64,000 nt of DNA from Paracoccus pantotrophus (GTDB lineage Bacteria > Pseudomonadota > Alphaproteobacteria > Rhodobacterales > Rhodobacteraceae): assembly GCF_008824185.1 (NCBI RefSeq), contig NZ_CP044426.1:1806501-1870500 (forward strand), read 5' to 3'. The translations under genes were made by a program, and so were the position numbers. Under the pieces are notes generated by a model. It was not told where the DNA came from, made no database searches, and saw only the letters and a program-made list of their open reading frames with translations. Position 1 is the first letter of the stretch. Each line of letters begins with the position of its first letter. Positions 44,074 to 53,095 of this stretch are shown piece after piece.

Positions 44074-45192
44074 TTACAGCGCCGAAAGCGCCGCGACGAT
44101 ATGGTCGCCCATCTCGGCGGTCGAGACCGGCTTGCCGCCCTCGGCGCCCATCAGGTCGCCGGTGCGCACGCCATCGGCCAGCACCTTCTCGACCGCCTTT
44201 TCCAGCAGGTCGGCCTCGGCGCCCAGGCCGAAGGAATAGCGCAGGCACATGGCGAAGCTGAGGATGCAGGCGATCGGGTTGGCCTTGCCCTGCCCGGCGA
44301 TGTCGGGGGCCGAGCCGTGCACCGGCTCGTAAAGCGCCTTGGGCCGGCCGTTCTCCATCGGTGCACCGAGGCTGGCCGAGGGCAGCATGCCCAGGCTGCC
44401 GGTCAGCATCGCCGCCGCATCCGACAGGATGTCGCCGAACAGGTTGTCGGTCACGATCACGTCGAACTGGCGCGGATTGCGCACCAGCTGCATGGCGCCG
44501 TTGTCGGCATACATGTGCGACAGCTCGACATCGGGATATTCGTTGTCATGGACCCATTGCACCTCCTCGCGCCAGAGGATGCCGGATTCCATCACATTGG
44601 CCTTTTCCATCGAGCAGACGCGGTTGCCGCGCTTGCGCGCCAACTCGAAGGCCGAGCGGGCGACGCGACGGATCTCTCCGCTGGTATAACGCTGGGTGTT
44701 CACGCCGACGCGGCCGCCCTCGTTGCCGGGGGTGTTGTCCTCGGAGATGCCGCGCGGCTCGCCGAAATAGACGCCCGAGGTCAGTTCGCGCACGATCAGG
44801 ATGTCGAGGCCCGCCACCACCTCGCGCTTGAGCGAGCTGAAATCGGCCAGCGCGTCGAAGCATTGCGCCGGGCGCAGGTTGGCGAACAGGTCCATTTCCT
44901 TGCGCAGGCGCAGAAGGCCGCGCTCGGGCTTCACCGAGAAATCCAGGTTGTCGTATTTCGGCCCGCCGACGGCACCCAGCAGCACCGCATCGACCGCCTG
45001 CGCCTTGGCCATGGTCTCGTCCGCCAGGGGCTTGCCGTATTTGTCATAGGCCGCGCCGCCGACCAGATCCTCGCTGACCTCGAAGGACAGGCCGCGGTTG
45101 TTCTGGAACCAGCCGATGACCTTGCGCACCTCGGCCATGACCTCGGGGCCGATGCCGTCGCCGGGCAGGATCAGCAGGGAATAGGTCGTCAT
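44074..45192 (-). CDS. leuB: 3-isopropylmalate dehydrogenase
   Basis: LeuB oxidises and decarboxylates (2R,3S)-3-isopropylmalate to 2-oxoisocaproate with NAD in leucine synthesis. The 372-residue protein is full length, with GDGIGPEVMAEV at the N-terminus, GAVGGPKYD, the substrate-binding ERGLLRLRKEMDLFANLRP, and the metal- and NAD-binding MYADNGAMQLVRNPRQFDVIVTDNLFGDILSDAAAMLTGSLGMLPSASLG. It is divergent from a small periplasmic protein gene at 45347. leuC and leuD are not in the window. A short palindromic hairpin follows its stop. Confidence 0.98.
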   Translation of the reverse strand: MTTYSLLILPGDGIGPEVMAEVRKVIGWFQNNRGLSFEVSEDLVGGAAYDKYGKPLADETMAKAQAVDAVLLGAVGGPKYDNLDFSVKPERGLLRLRKEMDLFANLRPAQCFDALADFSSLKREVVAGLDILIVRELTSGVYFGEPRGISEDNTPGNEGGRVGVNTQRYTSGEIRRVARSAFELARKRGNRVCSMEKANVMESGILWREEVQWVHDNEYPDVELSHMYADNGAMQLVRNPRQFDVIVTDNLFGDILSDAAAMLTGSLGMLPSASLGAPMENGRPKALYEPVHGSAPDIAGQGKANPIACILSFAMCLRYSFGLGAEADLLEKAVEKVLADGVRTGDLMGAEGGKPVSTAEMGDHIVAALSAL

Positions 45193-45346
45193 CGCAGGTA
45201 TCCTCTATGCTTCTGGCTGTTGGCAATCGCGTATCCTTGCACCTGTGCTGCGTCAAGTTCACGGCGAATTGGGTTGCGCCGGCGGATCGGATCGGGCGGG
45301 ATGGGCGCGCGAAACCGAACGTCCAGAACAAGCAAGGGGGCAATCC

Positions 45347-45748
45347 ATGAAGGCACTCGCGGCTTTGGCCAGCGCATTGGTCCTTGGGGCCGGCGCGGCG
45401 CTGGCGGACGGGGGCATCACCGTGAGGCTTCCCGATGTCTCGAGCCTGTCCGACACGCAGGCGAAATCGCTGATCGCGGAACTGGCGAACGTGAACGTCA
45501 TCACCTCGAACTGCCCCGATTACGCGATCACCGACGGGGAATGGACACTGATCACCGGCACGGGCGATCTTCTGGCAGCAAGGCTGGGGCTGGATGCCGC
45601 AGCCTACGACCGCACCTATTACGGGCCGGCCTTCAAGCTTCTGGACGATCCGGGCGCCTGCGACCGCATCGGGCCGACGGCAAGGCCGCTGATCCAGCGG
45701 CTGGTCGGCATGGGCGGCGGCACGACGCCGCTGACGCAATCGCAATAG
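45347..45748 (+). CDS. Small exported protein of unknown function
   Basis: A 133-residue protein with a clear Sec signal peptide (MKALAALASALVLGAGAALA). The mature part is small, acidic and has two Cys (SNCPDYAI, and PGACDRIG), which could form one disulfide in the periplasm. I do not recognise the family. ATG 45347 has CAAGGGGG upstream; a longer frame to 45245 has no support. It is divergent from leuB. Confidence 0.75.
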   Translation: MKALAALASALVLGAGAALADGGITVRLPDVSSLSDTQAKSLIAELANVNVITSNCPDYAITDGEWTLITGTGDLLAARLGLDAAAYDRTYYGPAFKLLDDPGACDRIGPTARPLIQRLVGMGGGTTPLTQSQ

Positions 45749-45848
45749 GGCCAGCGCATGCCGCCGCAATCGCGGCAGGGTCAAGCGTTGCCGATGCAAT
45801 CGTGGTAAGGCGCTTGCCCGCGCCCGCGCCGCGCCCTAGCCTGCGGCC

Positions 45849-46652
45849 ATGACCGCCGAACCGACCTATAGGGGATTCGCGCTGGATGCCGAGACGGCGC
45901 TGGCGCTTTTGCAGTGGCAGGCCGAGCTGGGCGCGGACGAGCCATGCCTCGACGCGCCGCTCGACCGCTATGCCGTGCCCGACCGCGCCGAGCCCCCCGC
46001 TGCCCCGCCGCCCGCCGCCCCGGTCGTGACGCAGCCGCGCGACGAGGCCGAGGATCTGGTCTCCCGCGCCGAGGCCATGGCCGCCGCCGCGACCAGCCTG
46101 GCCGAACTGGCCGGGGCGCAAGAGGCCTTCGACGGCATCGAGTTGAAAAAGGGCGCGCGCAATTTCTGCTTTTGCGACGGCAATCCGGCGGCGCGCGTCA
46201 TGATCATCGGCGAGGCGCCGGGCGAGGAGGAGGACCGCCAGGGCCGCCCCTTCGTCGGCCGCGCCGGGCAGTTGCTGGACCAGATGTTCGGCGCCATCGG
46301 CCTGTCGCGCAAGGCGGTGGATACGGAACGCGCGCTCTATATCACCAACGTTCTGACCTGGCGGCCGCCCGGCAACCGCCGCCCCGAACCGGCCGAGATC
46401 GCCATGATGCTGCCCTTCCTGACCCGGCATGTCGAACTGGTCCAGCCGCAATTGGTGGTGCTGATGGGCAACACGCCCTGCATCGCGGCGCTGAACCAGC
46501 AGGGCATCCTGAAGCTGCGCGGCAAATGGACCACGGCCTTCGGCCTGCCGGCGCTGCCGATGGCGCATCCCGCCTATCTGCTGCGCACGCCGCTGGCCAA
46601 GCGCGAGGCCTGGTCCGACCTCTTGTCGCTGTCGGCGCGGCTCGACGGCTAA
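45849..46652 (+). CDS. Uracil-DNA glycosylase, family 4-like
   Basis: A 267-residue DNA repair enzyme that removes uracil. Motif A reads GEAPGEEEDRQGRPFVGRAGQLLDQMF (from residue 121) and motif B HPAYLLR near the C-terminus. NVLTWRPPGNRRP is the conserved segment between them. The first 90 residues are a variable Pro/Ala-rich extension. The N-terminal CxxC of the iron-sulfur cluster seen in family 4 enzymes is not obvious here (DGIELKKGARNFCFCDG), so cluster binding is uncertain. The gene is convergent with the DsbD-like gene, overlapping it by 4 nt. Confidence 0.9.
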   Translation: MTAEPTYRGFALDAETALALLQWQAELGADEPCLDAPLDRYAVPDRAEPPAAPPPAAPVVTQPRDEAEDLVSRAEAMAAAATSLAELAGAQEAFDGIELKKGARNFCFCDGNPAARVMIIGEAPGEEEDRQGRPFVGRAGQLLDQMFGAIGLSRKAVDTERALYITNVLTWRPPGNRRPEPAEIAMMLPFLTRHVELVQPQLVVLMGNTPCIAALNQQGILKLRGKWTTAFGLPALPMAHPAYLLRTPLAKREAWSDLLSLSARLDG

Positions 46653-47431
46653 TCGGCCACTTCGCGGCAACCCTCGAACTCGACCGCGTCGTCGGGACCG
46701 ATCAGCGTCACCCGCAGCGCCTCCGGGTCCAGCGGAAAGGGCTTGCCCGAGGCGGCGACGAAATCCGCCTGCGCCATCAGCCGCCCGCCCGCCTCGCGGG
46801 TTTCCGGGGCCGAGACCCAGATCTCGTCATCGGCCAGTTCCATCGCCACCTCGTCGCCGCGGGCGCTGTCCGCCGCGGGCAGGGTCGCCGTCACCTGCAT
46901 GCCGTCCTGGATCGGCGCGATGTGGCATTCGGGCTGGTGGTCCGAGGACTCGGGCTGGCGGGCGATGGCCGCCTCGATCAGCGGATCGGGCGCCGGGCCG
47001 GCAGGGCCGGCCTGCAGCTCCACCCGCACCGGCACGCAAATGTCCTGGCAGATGCCGAAATCCACCACCGCCCTGGGCTCGACCGGCGCGGCCGGGTTGG
47101 CGGGGGCGATCTCGATCGGCAGGACCAGTTCCCCGTGATAGCCCAGCGTGCGTTCGCCGCCCGATTCGATCACCTCGGGCCGCGGCCACAGCATCCGCAC
47201 CTCGGCCAGGTTCCGCGAGGCTGCCCAGTCGAAGCGCGGCGGCACGCCGGCATCGCCGGGGCTGCGCCAATAGGTCTTCCAGCCCGGCTCCAGCCGCAGG
47301 TGCAGCGCGGTCATGCGGTGGCCTTCGGCGGTGGTCCAGCCGGGCAGCAGTTCGGCGGAGGCCAGTCCGGGCGGCAGATCCTGCGCCAGCGCCGGCGCGG
47401 CGGTCATGAGTAGCAGGGCAAGGGTCTTCAT
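46649..47431 (-). CDS. Periplasmic DsbD N-terminal-domain-like (ScsB-type) protein
   Basis: A 260-residue secreted protein with a signal peptide (MKTLALLLMTAAPALA). The mature chain has the DsbD-alpha-like immunoglobulin fold pattern: LRLEPGWKTYWRSPGDAGVPPRFDWAASRN, LGYHGELVLPIEI, then the FGICQDICVP motif, whose two Cys four residues apart are the conserved redox pair. It lacks the membrane and thioredoxin domains of DsbD. It may pass electrons in the periplasm, for cytochrome c maturation or copper handling, but its partner is unknown. The 3' end overlaps the convergent uracil-DNA glycosylase gene. Confidence 0.85.
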   Translation of the reverse strand: MKTLALLLMTAAPALAQDLPPGLASAELLPGWTTAEGHRMTALHLRLEPGWKTYWRSPGDAGVPPRFDWAASRNLAEVRMLWPRPEVIESGGERTLGYHGELVLPIEIAPANPAAPVEPRAVVDFGICQDICVPVRVELQAGPAGPAPDPLIEAAIARQPESSDHQPECHIAPIQDGMQVTATLPAADSARGDEVAMELADDEIWVSAPETREAGGRLMAQADFVAASGKPFPLDPEALRVTLIGPDDAVEFEGCREVAD

Positions 47432-47538
47432 GCTGCCGTTCTAGTCGCCCCGCCCCCTCGCCGTGAAGTCACATTAGCGGCAATCCCTTGCGAAAACAGC
47501 CGGCAAGGCCGATCTTTAGGAAAAGGACGGAGCAGATC

Positions 47539-48111
47539 ATGGACCAGTCGAGCAACCTGACCGGCAAGATGCTGATCGCCATGCCCGGCATGCGCGACCC
47601 GCGCTTCGAGCAATCCGTGATCCTGGTCTGCGCCCATTCCGAGGACGGCGCCATGGGGCTGGTGGTCAACCGCCCGCTGCCCGAGATCGGCTTTTCCGAC
47701 CTGCTGGCGCAGCTTGGCATCCAGGCCGGGGCGAATGCCCTGGACATTCCCGTACGCTTCGGCGGCCCGGTCGAGCCGGGGCGCGGCTTCGTGCTGCATC
47801 GCGCGCCCCGCGACATCGACCTGGGCGAGAACCGGATGCGCATTACCGACGATCTCGCCATGTCCACCACCCGCGACATCCTCGAGGATTATGCCCGTGG
47901 CCAAGGCCCGCAACCGGCCATGCTGGCGCTGGGCTATGCCGGCTGGGGGCCGGGGCAGCTCGATTCGGAAATTCGCGACAACGGCTGGCTGACCTCGGAG
48001 CGCGGCGACGAGATCATCTTCGGCACCGACAATCCCGGCAAATGGCGCGCGGCACTGAAATCGCTGGGCATCGACCCCTTGATGCTGTCGCCCAGCGCGG
48101 GCCATGCCTGA
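47539..48111 (+). CDS. YqgE/AlgH family protein
   Basis: A 190-residue cytoplasmic protein of the DUF179 family: NLTGKMLIAMPGMRDPRFEQSVILVCAHSEDGAMGLVVNRPL, then FGGPVEPGRGFVLHRA and LGYAGWGPGQLDSEIRDNGWL. All conserved blocks are present and length is normal. The function is not firmly established; AlgH was first linked to alginate regulation in Pseudomonas. ATG 47539 with AAAGGACGGAG upstream is preferred to an open extension to 47488. It is convergent with tsaC, 3 nt apart. Confidence 0.95.
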   Translation: MDQSSNLTGKMLIAMPGMRDPRFEQSVILVCAHSEDGAMGLVVNRPLPEIGFSDLLAQLGIQAGANALDIPVRFGGPVEPGRGFVLHRAPRDIDLGENRMRITDDLAMSTTRDILEDYARGQGPQPAMLALGYAGWGPGQLDSEIRDNGWLTSERGDEIIFGTDNPGKWRAALKSLGIDPLMLSPSAGHA

Positions 48112-48114
48112 TCC

Positions 48115-49065
48115 CTAGCGCGGCGCGGCGGCGCGGCGAAGCCGGTCGTTGATCGCGGCGCCCAGGCCCTGGTCCGGCACCGGCGCGACGGCGATGGGCC
48201 GCCCCTCGGCATCGGCGCGGTGCAGCAGGTCGAACAGCCGCGACGCCGCCTCGGTCAGATCGCCCGTTTCGCTCAGCGTCATCTCGCCCGCGACGGGGCC
48301 AAAGCCGATCAGCAATTCGCCCGGCCGCGCGGCCTCGGCGTTCAGCCGCAGGCTGGCGCGCGGCGCGTAATGGCTGGTCAGTTGACCGGGCGCGGTCGGC
48401 GCCTCGGCATTGCCTTGGGGCCGGGCCAACGGCCGGCCCAGCACCGCTTCGATGGCTTCGGCCGCGACGCCGCCGGGGCGCAGCAGCGCGGGTCGGCCCT
48501 CCACCCAGCCGACGATGGTCGATTCCACCCCGACCGGACAGGCACCCGCATCCAGCACCGCCGCGATGCGCCCGCCCAGCCCGCTTTCGGGATCGGCCAC
48601 ATGCGCCGCCGCGGTCGGGCTGATCCGCCCCGAGGGATTGGCCGAGGGCGCCGCCAGCGGCCCGCCGAAGGCGCGCAGCACCGCCTGCGCCGCCGGATGC
48701 GCCGGCACGCGGATCGCCACCGTGTCCAGCCCCGCCGTCACCAGCGAGGCGATGCCCGCCCCGGGCCGCAGCGGCAGCACCAGCGTCAGCGCGCCGGGCC
48801 AGAAGGCCCTGGCCAGCGCCAGCGCAGCATCGTCGAAGACCGCGATGCGCTCGGCCGCCGCCAGGTCCGGCAGATGCACGATCAGCGGGTTGAAGCTGGG
48901 GCGCCCCTTGGCCTGATAGATGCGTGCCACGGCGCGGGGATTGCGGGCATCGCCGGCCAGACCATAGACCGTTTCGGTCGGGATGGCGACCGGCTCGCCC
49001 TGCGCCAGCAGATCGGCGGCGGCGCGCAGGCCGGCGGGGTCATGGCCAAGAATCAGCGTCTGCAT
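48115..49065 (-). CDS. tsaC: Threonylcarbamoyl-AMP synthase, Sua5 type
   Basis: It makes threonylcarbamoyl-AMP, the precursor of the t6A37 modification in ANN-decoding tRNAs. The 316-residue protein has the YrdC/TsaC domain (about 20-205: PTETVYGLAGDARN, KGRPSFNPLIVHL, GVESTIVGW) and a C-terminal Sua5 domain (about 235-316) joined by the conserved SHYAP linker (TSHYAPRASL). So it is the longer Sua5 form. It is convergent with the YqgE gene. Confidence 0.95.
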   Translation of the reverse strand: MQTLILGHDPAGLRAAADLLAQGEPVAIPTETVYGLAGDARNPRAVARIYQAKGRPSFNPLIVHLPDLAAAERIAVFDDAALALARAFWPGALTLVLPLRPGAGIASLVTAGLDTVAIRVPAHPAAQAVLRAFGGPLAAPSANPSGRISPTAAAHVADPESGLGGRIAAVLDAGACPVGVESTIVGWVEGRPALLRPGGVAAEAIEAVLGRPLARPQGNAEAPTAPGQLTSHYAPRASLRLNAEAARPGELLIGFGPVAGEMTLSETGDLTEAASRLFDLLHRADAEGRPIAVAPVPDQGLGAAINDRLRRAAAPR

Positions 49066-49181
49066 TCGTTACGTCGGGTTGTGGTTGATGGACGCGGGAC
49101 CGCAAATATGATCGAAGCCCAAGGCATCAGTTACGCGCCGCAGCCGGATTTGCCAAGGCGCCAGAGGGAGAGAGAGTGCGG

Positions 49182-50873
49182 ATGGCCTATCAAGCCCCGG
49201 TCGAGCAGATCGAGTTCATCCTGAACCGGATCGTGTCGTTTCCAGAACTGTCCGGCACCGCACGCTTTGCCGAGGCGACGGCCGAGACCATGACCGCCAT
49301 CCTGACCGAGGCCGGCAAGCTGGCGACCGAGGTGATCGCCCCGGTGAACCGCGCCGGCGACCTGACCCCCGCGCGGCTGGAGAACGGCAAGCTGCGCTCC
49401 TCCCCCGGCTATGCCGAGGCGTTCCGTGCCCTGGCCGAGGGTGGCTGGATCGGCATCGCCGCCAATCCCGACCATGGCGGCATGGGGCTGCCGCAGGCGC
49501 TGAACATGGCGGTGAACGAGATGCTCGCCTCGGCCTGCCTGGCGCTGCAGCTAAACCCGCTCTTGACCCAGGGCCAGATCGAGGCGCTGGAGCATCACGG
49601 CAGCGACGAACTCAAGGCGCTGTATCTGCCGAAGCTGATCTCGGGCGAATGGTCGGGCACGATGAACCTGACCGAGCCGCAGGCGGGCTCGGACGTGGGC
49701 GCGCTGACCACCCGCGCCGAGCGGGCCGAGGACGGCAGCTATCGCATCACCGGGCAGAAGATCTTCATCACCTGGGGCGACAGCGACGTGACCGAAAACG
49801 TCTGCCACCTGGTGCTGGCCCGCCTGCCCGACGGGGCCGCGGGCACCCGCGGCATCAGCCTGTTCATGGTGCCGAAGTTCATCCCGGACGAGGCCGGAAA
49901 TCCCGGCCTCGCCAACGACCTGCGCGTCGTCAGCCTGGAACACAAGCTGGGCATCCACGGCAGCCCGACCTGCGTCATGAGCTTCGAGGGCGCCAAAGGC
50001 TGGCTGGTGGGCGAGGAGCACAAGGGCATGGCCGCCATGTTCACCATGATGAACGCGGCGCGGCTGGGCGTCGGCGTGCAGGGCGTGGCCCAGGCCGAGG
50101 CGGCCTTGCAACAGGCCGTGGCCTATGCCGCCGAGCGGGTGCAGATGGGCCCGATCATCCGCCACCCCGACGTGCGGCGGATGCTGGCCGAATCGCGGGC
50201 CGAGGTCTTTGCCGCCCGCGCCATCTGCCTGGGCTGCGCCGTGGCGCTGGACATGGCGCGGGCCACCGGCCTGGACGAATGGGCCGCGCGCGCCGCCTTC
50301 CTGACCCCGATCGCCAAGGCGCATGGCACCGATGTCGGCATCCGCATTGCCGATACTGCCGTGCAGGTGCATGGCGGCATGGGCTATATCGAGGAAACCG
50401 GCGCGGCGCAGTATCTGCGCGACGTGCGCATCACCGCGATCTACGAGGGCACCAACGGCATCCAGGCCATGGACCTGGTGGGACGCAAGCTCTCGGACGG
50501 CGGCGCCGCGGCCATGGCGCTGCTGGACGAGATCCTGGACGGCGCCAAGGCCGCGCAGGGCACCGAGCCGGACCTGGCCAACCAGCTTTGGCAGGCCGCC
50601 GAGACGCTGCGCGAGGCCACGCATGACCTGCTGGAGCGCGACCTGCCGGAGCGTTTCGCCGGCGCCGTGCCTTATCTCTCCGCCTTTGCGCGGGTGCTGG
50701 GCGCGCATTACCACCTGCGCGCCGCGACGGGCGGCGGCAGCAAGGCGCTGGCGCGGCTCTACATCGCCCGCATCCTGCCGCAATTCGCCGCCGATCTGGC
50801 GGCGGCGCGCGCCGGGCTGGCCGATCTGGAGGCGCTTGACGATGCCGTCCTGCTGGGTCAAATGGCCGGGTGA
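49182..50873 (+). CDS. Acyl-CoA dehydrogenase with C-terminal extension (DmdC/AcdA-like)
   Basis: An FAD enzyme that forms the 2,3-double bond of acyl-CoA and passes electrons to ETF. The N-terminal extension (about 1-80) and C-terminal PF12806-like domain (about 460-560) make it longer than classic dehydrogenases, as in the family containing the methylmercaptopropionyl-CoA dehydrogenase DmdC. FAD-domain motifs MNLTEPQAGSDVGAL and FITWGDSDVTENVCHLVLAR, and VQVHGGMGYIEETGAAQYLRDVRITAIYEGTNGIQAMDL are present; the catalytic Glu is in the YEGT segment. ATG 49182 is preferred over GTG 49176, with GAGGGAGAGAG upstream. It overlaps the MBL hydrolase gene by 4 nt. Confidence 0.94.
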   Translation: MAYQAPVEQIEFILNRIVSFPELSGTARFAEATAETMTAILTEAGKLATEVIAPVNRAGDLTPARLENGKLRSSPGYAEAFRALAEGGWIGIAANPDHGGMGLPQALNMAVNEMLASACLALQLNPLLTQGQIEALEHHGSDELKALYLPKLISGEWSGTMNLTEPQAGSDVGALTTRAERAEDGSYRITGQKIFITWGDSDVTENVCHLVLARLPDGAAGTRGISLFMVPKFIPDEAGNPGLANDLRVVSLEHKLGIHGSPTCVMSFEGAKGWLVGEEHKGMAAMFTMMNAARLGVGVQGVAQAEAALQQAVAYAAERVQMGPIIRHPDVRRMLAESRAEVFAARAICLGCAVALDMARATGLDEWAARAAFLTPIAKAHGTDVGIRIADTAVQVHGGMGYIEETGAAQYLRDVRITAIYEGTNGIQAMDLVGRKLSDGGAAAMALLDEILDGAKAAQGTEPDLANQLWQAAETLREATHDLLERDLPERFAGAVPYLSAFARVLGAHYHLRAATGGGSKALARLYIARILPQFAADLAAARAGLADLEALDDAVLLGQMAG

Positions 50874-51892
50874 TACGCAGCGAGACCCATAACCCCCCGG
50901 CCGAGGGCGAGGCGCATGAGATCGCCCCCGGCGTGTTCTGGTTCCAGCTGCCCCTGCCCTTCAAGCCCGATACGGTCAATGTCTATGCCTTGCGCGAGGC
51001 GGATGGCTGGACACTGGTGGACAGCGGGCTCGACACCCGCCGCACCCGCGGCATCTGGCAGGGCATCCTGCAAGGCCCGCTGGCCGGGGCGCCGGTCAGG
51101 CGGCTGATCGCCACCCATCACCATATCGACCACATGGGCCTGGCCGGCTGGTTCCAGGCGCAGGGGGCCGAGCTTTGGGCCTCGCGCTCGGCCTGGCTGA
51201 CGGCGCGGATGGGCATCCTCGACGTGCAGGAACGCCCGACGCCGCAGGCCATCGCCTTCTGGCGCCAGGCCGGGATGCCGGCCGATCTGCTGGAGGAACG
51301 CAGCCATGAGCGCCCCTTCAACAGCGCCGATGTCTGCGCCCCGCTGCCGCCCGGCTATCGCCGGCTGTGGGACGGGCAGCAGGTCACATTCGGCGAGCGG
51401 CGCTGGATCGTGCGCATGGGCCATGGCCATGCGCCGGAACATGTCACGCTGTGGTCGCTCGACGACGATCTGGTGATCGGCGGCGATCAGTTGCTGGCGA
51501 CGATCTCGCCCAATCTCGGCGTCTATCCGACCGAGCCCGAGGCCGATACCGTCGGCGACTGGCTGGAAAGCTGCGAGCGGCTGGCCGGGTTCGCGCAGCC
51601 CGACCAGCTGGTCCTGCCCGGCCACAAGCTGCCCTATCGCGGCCTGCCGACCCGGCTGCGGCAACTGGCGACGAACCAGCGCGCGGCGCTCGACCGGCTG
51701 CTGGACGGGCTGCGGCAGCAGCCGCAAAGCACCGTCGGCTGCTTTCCGCTGCTCTATCGCCGCCAGATCGCCAAGCCGGAATTCGGCCTCGCACTGGCCG
51801 AGGCCGTGGGCCACATCAACCACCTGCGCGCGACCGGCCGGGTGTGGCCCGTCGGCAAGACCGAGACCGGCGCGGTGCTTTGGGGGGCGTGA
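50870..51892 (+). CDS. MBL-fold metallo-hydrolase
   Basis: A 340-residue metallo-beta-lactamase-fold hydrolase. The zinc motif THHHIDHMG (HxHxDH, about 81-89) and later metal ligands in RMGHGHAPEHV and GGDQLL, and PGHKLPYRG are present. GTG 50870 overlaps the dehydrogenase stop (GTGA). Co-translation with an acyl-CoA dehydrogenase suggests hydrolysis of a thioester or related intermediate in the same pathway, but the substrate is not deducible. Confidence 0.92.
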   Translation: MIRSETHNPPAEGEAHEIAPGVFWFQLPLPFKPDTVNVYALREADGWTLVDSGLDTRRTRGIWQGILQGPLAGAPVRRLIATHHHIDHMGLAGWFQAQGAELWASRSAWLTARMGILDVQERPTPQAIAFWRQAGMPADLLEERSHERPFNSADVCAPLPPGYRRLWDGQQVTFGERRWIVRMGHGHAPEHVTLWSLDDDLVIGGDQLLATISPNLGVYPTEPEADTVGDWLESCERLAGFAQPDQLVLPGHKLPYRGLPTRLRQLATNQRAALDRLLDGLRQQPQSTVGCFPLLYRRQIAKPEFGLALAEAVGHINHLRATGRVWPVGKTETGAVLWGA

Positions 51893-51954
51893 CACGGCCG
51901 GCGCCTTGCGCTATCCCTGCCCCCGACGCATCGCATCGTTTCACGGACAGGATC

Positions 51955-52107
51955 ATGGCCTCGCATCACGAAATCACCGAACACAAGCACGGCGAAATGG
52001 ACATCCGGCACCATCAGGCGACCTTTGCCGGCTTCATCAAGGCCGCGACCTGGGTCAGCGTGCTTGCCATCGCCGTGCTGGTATTCATGGCCCTGGCCAA
52101 CGCCTGA
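51955..52107 (+). CDS. ctaH: aa3-type cytochrome c oxidase subunit IV
   Basis: A 50-residue single-span inner-membrane subunit of the aa3 oxidase. The sequence ASHHEITEHKHGEMDIRHHQ followed by TFAGFIKAATWVSVLAIAVLVFMALAN is nearly the same as I recall for the Paracoccus denitrificans subunit IV seen in the oxidase crystal structure. Its N-terminus is cytoplasmic, with the membrane span at about 26-48. ATG 51955 lies 62 nt after the MBL gene; a longer frame upstream is a shadow of that gene. Confidence 0.95.
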   Translation: MASHHEITEHKHGEMDIRHHQATFAGFIKAATWVSVLAIAVLVFMALANA

Positions 52108-52130
52108 TCCTGACCGGGGAAAGATCAAAG

Positions 52131-52778
52131 ATGCAAAGGCGTGCCTTCCTTGCGCTGGCGCTGCCGGCCGTGCTTGCGGCCTGCGGTGCAGACAACCGAT
52201 GGGCCAGCGACGAGTCGATCCGGCGCGCGCGCTATGTCGCGAACGAACCGCCCTCGATCACGCTCTTCACCGTGATCGGCATCCCGCGCGGCGAGGGCGG
52301 GCATTCGGCGCTGATGATCAACGGCAGCCAGCGGGTGATCTACGACCCGGCCGGCAGCTGGGAGCACCCGGCGATCCCGGAACGGCATGACGTGCTTTAC
52401 GGCATCACGCCGAACTTCAGGAACTTCTACATCGACTATCACGCGCGCTCGACCTATTGGGTGGCCGAGGATACGGTCCAGGTGCCGCTGGCCGTTGCCG
52501 ATGCCGCGATCCGCTCGGTCGAGCGGCAGGGCGCCTCGAACAAGAGCTTCTGCGCCGTCAACACCGGCAAGGCGCTCAGCCGCGTGCCGGGTTTCGAAGG
52601 CGCGCCCACGGGCTTTTCGCCGCTCAAGCTGCGCGATTGGTTCCTGACGCTGCCGGGCGTGACCTCGCGCCGGCACATGGACGGCGATCCGGCCAACAAT
52701 CACGACGTGCTGCTGCGCCAGAAAAGCGGCGCGATCACCGGCTACGGCCGCGACGGCCAGCTTCACGTCATGAGGTAA
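52131..52778 (+). CDS. Putative lipoprotein of unknown function
   Basis: A 215-residue protein with a lipoprotein signal (MQRRAFLALALPAVLAACG, lipobox LAAC, Cys18) including a twin-arginine. The mature part shows GEGGHSALMINGSQRVIYDPAGSW, YGITPNFRNFYIDYHARSTYW and a Cys in the NKSFCAVNTGKAL segment; this His...Cys arrangement resembles NlpC/P60-like or LRAT-like papain-fold proteins, but I cannot assign it firmly. It is 23 nt downstream of the cytochrome oxidase subunit IV gene and is convergent with azlD, overlapping by 16 nt. Confidence 0.82.
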   Translation: MQRRAFLALALPAVLAACGADNRWASDESIRRARYVANEPPSITLFTVIGIPRGEGGHSALMINGSQRVIYDPAGSWEHPAIPERHDVLYGITPNFRNFYIDYHARSTYWVAEDTVQVPLAVADAAIRSVERQGASNKSFCAVNTGKALSRVPGFEGAPTGFSPLKLRDWFLTLPGVTSRRHMDGDPANNHDVLLRQKSGAITGYGRDGQLHVMR

Positions 52779-53095
52779 AGCGCCGTGTAAAGCGTGGCCA
52801 TCCCGCCCAGGATGGCCGCCAGCACGTTGCGCGTCGCCACCCCCACCGCCACGGCCACCGTTGCCGCAAGCATCCGCGCGGGATCGGGCTGACCCTGCGT
52901 GGCCGCCGGCCAGACCACCAACGGCGCCACGATGGCCGGCAGCACCCCCACCGCCGTATAGCGCAAGAGCCGCTGCGCCCAAAGCGGCATCGGCCGGCTG
53001 CCGAAGGCGCCAAGAAAGGACCAGCGCAGCCCATAGGTTCCCAGCGCCACGGTCAGGATGATCAGCCAGATCGTCGCATCGCTATAGCCGGTCAC
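52763..53095 (-). CDS. azlD: AzlD-family branched-chain amino acid exporter subunit
   Basis: A 110-residue membrane protein with about four spans (WLIILTVALGTYGLRWSFLG, then AVGVLPAIVAPLVVW, ARMLAATVAVAVGVATRNVLAAILGGMATLYT). This is the small partner of AzlC. GTG 53095 overlaps the azlC stop (GTGA), a classic arrangement for this pair. The 3' end overlaps the convergent lipoprotein gene. Confidence 0.9.
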   Translation of the reverse strand: MTGYSDATIWLIILTVALGTYGLRWSFLGAFGSRPMPLWAQRLLRYTAVGVLPAIVAPLVVWPAATQGQPDPARMLAATVAVAVGVATRNVLAAILGGMATLYTALYLMT

